DNA of 64,000 nucleotides from UBA8437 sp964646205 (lineage in GTDB: Bacteria > Planctomycetota > Planctomycetia > Planctomycetales > Planctomycetaceae): NCBI GenBank assembly GCA_964646205.1, contig CAZYAZ010000025.1, forward strand, positions 1 to 64,000, given 5' to 3'. Of this stretch, positions 58,812 through 64,000 are shown in pieces; positions within the stretch are counted from its first letter, which is position 1, and each line of letters begins with the position of its first letter. Below the pieces are notes generated by a model. It made no database searches, was not told the origin of the DNA, and saw only the letters and a list, made by a program, of their open reading frames with translations. The translations under genes were made by a program, and so were the position numbers.

Positions 58812-59084
58812 TCACCGTTGTTGCAGGTACTCCTCGAGCCGGGCCGCCTTGCGAACCAGGAAGGGAATGTAGGCGTTGTTGATCTCGACCAGACGGTTGA
58901 TCCCCTTGAGTTGTTCGGTGAACTGTTCGGCGAACTTCTTGTTCTCCTGGTCTCGCCAAGTCACGCTCAGCGACTCCAGGTGGCCAGCCAATGAATTGGT
59001 GCGATCGACCAGGTCGGTGTTGAACTGCTTCAACAGGTTGGCAAACCGCTTCAGTTCTTCAGGATCAGCAATCGCTTGGGGCAT
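58812..59084 (-). CDS. Esx-like small helical protein 1 (90 aa)
   Basis: 90 residues, two long helices around a central turn with W-R-D (Trp43), the position where WXG100 proteins carry W-x-G. The following KKFAEQF puts an aromatic at residue 51, like the conserved helix-2 position. No signal peptide. GGAG lies about 7 nt before ATG 59084. It is the first gene of the Esx/EssC-like set and shares the W-[RN]-D pattern with protein 2. Probable secreted or chaperone-like partner of the ATPase. Confidence 0.75.
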   Translation of the reverse strand: MPQAIADPEELKRFANLLKQFNTDLVDRTNSLAGHLESLSVTWRDQENKKFAEQFTEQLKGINRLVEINNAYIPFLVRKAARLEEYLQQR

Positions 59085-59158
59085 CACCACTCTCCAGGAC
59101 GGGAACACCATTTATTGTTCCGCCACTCTCCTCCGACGGCAATACCGGCTCGTGCGAT

Positions 59159-62100
59159 CTACTTGCGTAACGACATCAAATAGGCGTACAAATCGGCATA
59201 TCCGGAATCTTTCAGACCCTTGAGCAATCCCATCGGCATCAACGACTCGGACCGGCGCGACTGGAATTCAATCTCCCCGCGTTCCAGCCGAATCGTCCGA
59301 TTGGTACCGGTCCGCAGTGTGACGCCATCGACCGACTGGTAAACAATCAGCCCGTTGTAGACCTGTCCGGAATCGGTTTGGACGACCGTGGTCTGGTACC
59401 GGGGCGACACATCCCTGCTGGGCAACACGATGGCGGTGAACAGGTCGGCTCGTGAAAACCGGCCTGCCGAACCGGCCAGGTCCGGCCCCAGTGCTCGCCG
59501 CCCCTGGTGACATTGGACGCACCCGCGCTTGGCGAAGACTTGCTTGCCCCGCGTCACATCGCCCCCGGTCCAGTCGATCGCCTCCAGCCGCTTCTTCAAG
59601 CCCGACAGGCTCGCCGCCGCTGCTCCCAGCAGTTTCCTCGCCTCCCCGGGATACTTGGCCTCCAGGTGTTCCGTCCAGGCCGCGACCGCCTTCTGCTGGA
59701 CCACTCGCCCGGTCTTACCGGTCACGAACCCAAACCGACGGCCGGTATTACGACGCAACAACATCACGGCCCGAGACCGCAGGCCATGTTCCTGGGCAGT
59801 TGTTCCCATCCGCCGTACCACTCCCAACAGTGCCAGTTGCTCCTCTGCGACAGCCTCGCCCGACAACTTGGCCAACGCGGCCAGGCTCGCCCCCACAACC
59901 TCAAGCGACGACGACTCCAGGCCGGTGACAAACCGCTGTCGGTCGACGGCCCTGGCACGACGGGCCAATTCAACAACAACCGCCCCTCGGACATCGACGC
60001 GGTCGTGAATCGATCGCAACAGGTCGACACTCTTCGGATCCATCGATTCGCCCAGCAATCGGACCACCTCGCCCGTCCACGGATAGTCCTCGCCCGCCTT
60101 GCGTATTGCCACCATGAATGCCTCCCGCGCCCGCGCCCGATCCTGCTGGGACATCCGGCCAAGAAACAACACATGAGACGGAAGACCAAAACCCGAGGTC
60201 TCGAGCACCGCTCGTGGCAACCGGGGGTCGTTATCGCACAACGCGACATACAACTCGCCCACACGATCGTCCCAGTTGCTGTCCTGGTTCAATCCGCCCC
60301 GATCGATCTTCGCCTGCAGTCCGACGAGGATCCTGGCGGTTTGCTCGCGTTGAGCAACGGTCCTGGCCAGGGGAATCCGCGCGGCAGTGATCAGGAAGTG
60401 CAAGTCTGTCACCGGGTGAGACCGACGGCCTGGCCGCGCGAGGAACTTGGCCAACAGCCGTGGTTCAGCCGAGGCGATCATCGCGGCCACCCGGGCCAAC
60501 TCGTCATCCAGTTCGCGGCTACCGCTGGGAAACACTGAATCGATCACATGGCTCACCTCACCCGCCACCGGACTGAGGGCCGCAGGAGGCAACAACGCTC
60601 CGTACCCGTCAAAGACCGCCGCCCGGCCCCGTACCGGCCCCACATCGCCCAGTGCCAACTGGGCCAGTCGAGCCGCATCGAGTTTGAGTCGGGCTGACAC
60701 CTGTTGTGAATTCTTGGAGGTCAACACGTCCAGTGCCACGGCCAACGCGTCTCGATCAACTCCCTCGACATGAACCCGGCCACCCTGGGCAACAGCCACC
60801 CGGGCCCGTGGTGACCGCCGGCTCACTTCACTCCTGATCCGTCGCCAGTTCGCCTCCGGCATCCGCGACACCACCGATGCGGCGACTTGCCGGGTACGGC
60901 GGTCGGGACTGTCCAACTGGGTCAACAATCCCGATTCCACGATATCCCAGTCCCAGCGGCCTGAAATCCCCAGCAAGGCCTCGCACGCCGCACGGCCCAC
61001 TTGAGGATCTTCGTCGGCCAGAAACACGCTCATCAGCCTGGCGTCGGGATGGGTGGGTCGACCCCGTCCCACCGCCCACGCCAGCCGGGACCGCACGTCC
61101 GACGGGAGACCATCGAGTGGCTTTTCCAGTTTCACAAACTCCGGACCTGCAAACAGGTCGACCAGAATCTCGACTGCCCGAACACGCTCGGCCACGGTGT
61201 ATTGCCCGTCCAGGATCACCGCGTGAAATGCCGCCGACCCCAGTTTGCGGGCCAGCGGCAACCACCTCGCTCGCGACCAACTGGCCAACGGCTGTGCCGC
61301 TCCCAGGCACACCCCCATCGGCGTCTCACGACGCGGGAGGGAACGACGGATCGAAGCCGGGTGAGTGACCCGGTACACACTGCCGCGGGTCCCACGCCCT
61401 CCGACCGCCACGAAGAGTGATCCGTCGGGCCCGATGGCGATATCCGTCGGAGCAAACCCAAAATGCCCGCGGCCGGCCATGAATTCGATCGGTTCGGGCA
61501 ACCCCGTCGTGCGAGGTCCCGGCGGGGACACTGCCATCACGCGGCCGAAAGTCCAGTCGCAGGCAAAAACCACGCCTCGATACTGTTCCGGAAACGCCGT
61601 GTGGCGGTAACAGGCGACCCCCGTCGGCGATCCACGACCGAATGCCCCCACCACCGGAGGCATGTCAAGAAAGTAGCCCGGCCGCTTCCAACTGCGCGAA
61701 AACCATCCGGTTCCATGCGCCGGAAGTGCATGGAACACCCGGGTGGGACGATACCACGGCAAGGACACGTCGCGCTCGCCATCGCTGTCGTATACGAAAA
61801 TGTCGCCGGGGCTATTGAAAGCAAAGTCGTAGGCGTTGCGGAAACCGTCGACCAGGATCTCGCTCCCCTGCAATGTCGGCGGCAGCCTCAGCAGCGTTCC
61901 GGCCGAGGGCGCCCGGATCGGCGATGATTTCAACGACGCGTAGTCAGCAGTCACACCGGCCCCATTCCCGGCCAACAGATAGAACCAGCCGTCAGGACCA
62001 CGTCGGATCGCGTGCGCGTCATGTTCACCACCGGCACGAATCTTCAAGATTCTCTCGGGCGGACCATCGGCGCGACCGTCCCCGTCCGTATCGCGCAAAC

Positions 62101-62464
62101 GCCACATCGCTCCGTCACCGGTCGCCAACAGATCGGTGCCGTCAAAGAACAACCCCTGGGCACCACCGGCTGGAACATCCGAGAATGTCGTGAACGACTC
62201 GGCCCGACCGTCCCCGTCACGATCGTGAAGAATTTTCACGTAACGCGGTCCGGCAACGACCACGCGGCCCCGGGAATCAATCGTCATCGAGTAGATGTTG
62301 CTGGCCAGGTTGTCGTCGGAATACAGCGTCACCTCAAATCCCTCGGCGACACGAACACCCGAGGCCACCGAGGGAGACTCCTCGAAGGCATGGACCGATC
62401 CGGCAACGACCAGGCCAATCCATCCACAGGCCAACCACGACCACCGCCTGCCAACCTCTCTCAT
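59159..62464 (-). CDS. Planctomycete propeller / HEAT / cytochrome c fusion protein
   Basis: 1101 residues with a signal peptide (about 1-27). Residues about 35-370 form an NHL/PQQ-type beta-propeller typical of planctomycete 'membrane-bound dehydrogenase' domains (RDRDGDGRAESF, RDTDGDGRADG, repeats of D-x-D-G). A long HEAT-like helical region follows (about 400-950). The C-terminal cytochrome-type domain has a heme motif CVQCH (about 982-986) and a late Met for axial ligation. It is an exported c-type cytochrome, probably for oxidation of sugars or other compounds, but the substrate is unknown. It lies 11 bp after the stop of the second heme protein gene, so both are one operon. Confidence 0.85.
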   Translation of the reverse strand: MREVGRRWSWLACGWIGLVVAGSVHAFEESPSVASGVRVAEGFEVTLYSDDNLASNIYSMTIDSRGRVVVAGPRYVKILHDRDGDGRAESFTTFSDVPAGGAQGLFFDGTDLLATGDGAMWRLRDTDGDGRADGPPERILKIRAGGEHDAHAIRRGPDGWFYLLAGNGAGVTADYASLKSSPIRAPSAGTLLRLPPTLQGSEILVDGFRNAYDFAFNSPGDIFVYDSDGERDVSLPWYRPTRVFHALPAHGTGWFSRSWKRPGYFLDMPPVVGAFGRGSPTGVACYRHTAFPEQYRGVVFACDWTFGRVMAVSPPGPRTTGLPEPIEFMAGRGHFGFAPTDIAIGPDGSLFVAVGGRGTRGSVYRVTHPASIRRSLPRRETPMGVCLGAAQPLASWSRARWLPLARKLGSAAFHAVILDGQYTVAERVRAVEILVDLFAGPEFVKLEKPLDGLPSDVRSRLAWAVGRGRPTHPDARLMSVFLADEDPQVGRAACEALLGISGRWDWDIVESGLLTQLDSPDRRTRQVAASVVSRMPEANWRRIRSEVSRRSPRARVAVAQGGRVHVEGVDRDALAVALDVLTSKNSQQVSARLKLDAARLAQLALGDVGPVRGRAAVFDGYGALLPPAALSPVAGEVSHVIDSVFPSGSRELDDELARVAAMIASAEPRLLAKFLARPGRRSHPVTDLHFLITAARIPLARTVAQREQTARILVGLQAKIDRGGLNQDSNWDDRVGELYVALCDNDPRLPRAVLETSGFGLPSHVLFLGRMSQQDRARAREAFMVAIRKAGEDYPWTGEVVRLLGESMDPKSVDLLRSIHDRVDVRGAVVVELARRARAVDRQRFVTGLESSSLEVVGASLAALAKLSGEAVAEEQLALLGVVRRMGTTAQEHGLRSRAVMLLRRNTGRRFGFVTGKTGRVVQQKAVAAWTEHLEAKYPGEARKLLGAAAASLSGLKKRLEAIDWTGGDVTRGKQVFAKRGCVQCHQGRRALGPDLAGSAGRFSRADLFTAIVLPSRDVSPRYQTTVVQTDSGQVYNGLIVYQSVDGVTLRTGTNRTIRLERGEIEFQSRRSESLMPMGLLKGLKDSGYADLYAYLMSLRK

Positions 62465-62475
62465 CGCCCCATCCC

Positions 62476-63726
62476 TCACGGCTTTGCACTCATTCGCCAC
62501 TCCGGAGGCAGATCTTCTCGTGTCTCCACCAGGATGTCACGCAAGTCGGCTCGCTGGCCAGGGGTGAGCAACTTCTCGAGGCCCCCGGCAGGACGACCCG
62601 CCAGCACCGCCTGCAGCCGCCGTCCCAGCCGCCCACGCGGGGCCGCGGGCATGGCAGCCAACTGGGGAGAATAGACCAGGTGGCTCAGGGAGTGACGAAA
62701 CAGTCGACCGGTCAAATCCAACTGACGCAGTGACCGGCCATCTGTGGTTCGTGGCCCCTGCCGCTGAAACCACCTGGAAAAACCGCTGGTACCGCTGACA
62801 GGCGTGCTCCATCGAGGAACGCCCGACAACAGCAAGTACCGCAACAACCGATCCTCGGCATCGGAACGGCGGCCCAGGCGATGCTCGTAGGTCACACGCG
62901 ACATGAGATTCTGGCCGTGGAGCCGATGGTCAAGCACGAGATGAGCGACAACATCACTGTGGGGGGAAGGATAACTGGTGAGATCGACCAGGGAATCCAG
63001 CCGATCGAGACTGGCCCGGAAAGACGCTTCCCGACGATGACGACGGTTTTCCTCGCGGTTGACCAGGTTGCCCATGTGAGTCACACGCCCCAGGCGACCG
63101 GTGACATACCAGCCCCCCCAGCGGTTGGCGATCGGCGTCGTGCCGGACACTCGCGAATACCCCTCGAGCGGCTTGCCGGTCGATTCGACCAGAAACGAGC
63201 GAATGATGCCGCCGGGGACCGAGAGCGTCGTGCGACCGATATGGCACGCCAGGCAACTCGACTTCCGATGAAATCTCGGCCGTTTCCCTGCAGCCGCATC
63301 CGGCTGCTGCAGCACGTAGAACATCGCGCCCTTGAGCGGATCGAAAGCCATGAGTTCCAGTTCGGCTGTCCCGGGAACCCAGGCCACCGACACCTGGTCA
63401 TTGAAGTAAATCGCCCGGGGCGTCTTTGGCGTGATCAGGCGTTGATTGACCGCGGTCTTGGAATACACCAGTAGTTGCGAAGACACCGGCACATCAAGGC
63501 AACCGAGAACCGAGTCGAGATAACCGCGATGAGGCACGACCCGCAAGGTTGCCTTGCCACTGGCCAACAGGCCATCCAGCCTGGCAACAGGATCGGCAGT
63601 CGCTTCACCCAGGTAATCAACCGGAGACTGTCCGTAGGGCAATGGATCGTCATAGGAAACGACCCGAGGCTCGGCGGCCATCGACGCCGCAGGCAGGACA
63701 AACAGGACCAGGGACAATCGGAACAC
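62476..63726 (-). CDS. Secreted heme-motif (CxxCH) protein
   Basis: 416 residues with a signal peptide (about 1-18, cleavage after SMA). A single CLACH motif (158-162) predicts one covalently bound heme, but the protein is longer and more Arg/Leu-rich than a usual small cytochrome c. The rest has no known domain. The start is taken as GTG 63726, giving a clean signal peptide; the frame is open to 63870 without one. It is co-directional with the propeller/cytochrome gene 11 bp downstream, suggesting an electron-transfer pair. Confidence 0.72.
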   Translation of the reverse strand: MFRLSLVLFVLPAASMAAEPRVVSYDDPLPYGQSPVDYLGEATADPVARLDGLLASGKATLRVVPHRGYLDSVLGCLDVPVSSQLLVYSKTAVNQRLITPKTPRAIYFNDQVSVAWVPGTAELELMAFDPLKGAMFYVLQQPDAAAGKRPRFHRKSSCLACHIGRTTLSVPGGIIRSFLVESTGKPLEGYSRVSGTTPIANRWGGWYVTGRLGRVTHMGNLVNREENRRHRREASFRASLDRLDSLVDLTSYPSPHSDVVAHLVLDHRLHGQNLMSRVTYEHRLGRRSDAEDRLLRYLLLSGVPRWSTPVSGTSGFSRWFQRQGPRTTDGRSLRQLDLTGRLFRHSLSHLVYSPQLAAMPAAPRGRLGRRLQAVLAGRPAGGLEKLLTPGQRADLRDILVETREDLPPEWRMSAKP

Positions 63727-63863
63727 GTTCGATTCTTCGACGGCACATGAACTTCCAGTAGACAGTGTGCCACGGATGACCCGTTTGGCCAATTGCCAGC
63801 GTCGTTTCCAATGAACTAAGATGCGGCCAGCAATGTGTTCGCCCAACGAAAGAACGTGACACG

Positions 63864-64000
63864 ATGACACGCTGGCTGACCTGTCTCACACTCTTGCTGG
63901 TCGTTGCCCCGGCGTGGTCCCAGGACCAGCCGACCGGGCCCGAGTTGTTCCAGCCGTTCGGTGACCTTGGCGGCGGACCCACGACAAACGCCGAACTGAA
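63864..64000 (+). CDS. Secreted protein, 5' end only
   Basis: ATG 63864 opens a frame running off the right edge; 45 codons are visible. They encode a classic signal peptide (basic Arg, hydrophobic LTLLLVVAPAWSQ) followed by a Pro/Gly-rich mature start. Too little is visible to assign a family. It is divergent from the heme-motif gene with a gap of about 135 bp. Confidence 0.6.
   Translation, partial: MTRWLTCLTLLLVVAPAWSQDQPTGPELFQPFGDLGGGPTTNAEL

Overview
The window looks like a chromosomal piece of a high-GC planctomycete, probably from a draft or metagenome assembly because a run of 100 Ns sits at 14311-14410. Lineage markers recognised by eye are a DUF1559 protein with TIGR03067-type domains, a planctomycete cytochrome protein (propeller, HEAT-like repeats and a C-terminal CxxCH), the typical 'LTLRTLLAYLDD' membrane protein, two very large secreted TPR proteins, and a futalosine-type menaquinone gene. 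No rRNA, tRNA, IS element, prophage or CRISPR array was seen. Coding density is high and most genes form same-strand runs.

Layout. 1-5 kb: a partial Gly/Pro-rich lipoprotein, a small membrane protein plus TauE/SafE permease, a DUF423 protein, an M19 dipeptidase and a lone secreted beta-helix protein. 5.1-12.5 kb: a signalling run on the plus strand with a coiled-coil membrane protein, an FHA protein, a transmembrane Ser/Thr kinase, an unknown membrane protein, an ECF sigma factor and a secreted TPR protein. 12.6-14.9 kb: three secreted low-complexity proteins, the last broken by the assembly gap inside tandem repeats. 15.3-19.7 kb: overlapping genes for a type IIA topoisomerase (A then B). 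19.8-25.3 kb: a minus-strand run with a FecR-like membrane protein, a UbiA prenyltransferase, MqnE, a DUF1805 protein and a VOC protein. 25.5-34.3 kb: ThuA-like protein, 3-hydroxyacyl-CoA dehydrogenase, aldo/keto reductase, a large secreted unknown, a UvrD/PcrA helicase and a Xer recombinase.

34.3-41.1 kb: a minus-strand run of giant TPR protein, second TPR protein, ExbB/TolQ-like and two ExbD/TolR-like proteins, probably an energised envelope machine. 41.3-50.6 kb: a membrane protein, BioA, malate dehydrogenase, a YgfZ-like protein, a secreted isoaspartyl methyltransferase, CdsA and PlsC-like phospholipid enzymes and an M81 peptidase. 50.6-59.1 kb: a zinc-ribbon/DUF1559 fusion, then a compact locus of two Esx-like small helical proteins, a coiled-coil protein and an FtsK/SpoIIIE ATPase of EssC type. 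This is the strongest candidate for an unusual system: a reduced type VII-like secretion locus. 59.2-63.7 kb: two heme-motif secreted proteins, then the start of another secreted protein at the right edge.

How they connect: the FHA, kinase and sigma genes form one regulatory unit; the TPR/ExbB/ExbD and Esx/EssC-like loci are two separate envelope machines; the rest is housekeeping (topoisomerase, quinone, biotin, phospholipid and central metabolism, DNA repair and recombination). All functions are inferred from motifs and context; no database search was possible.
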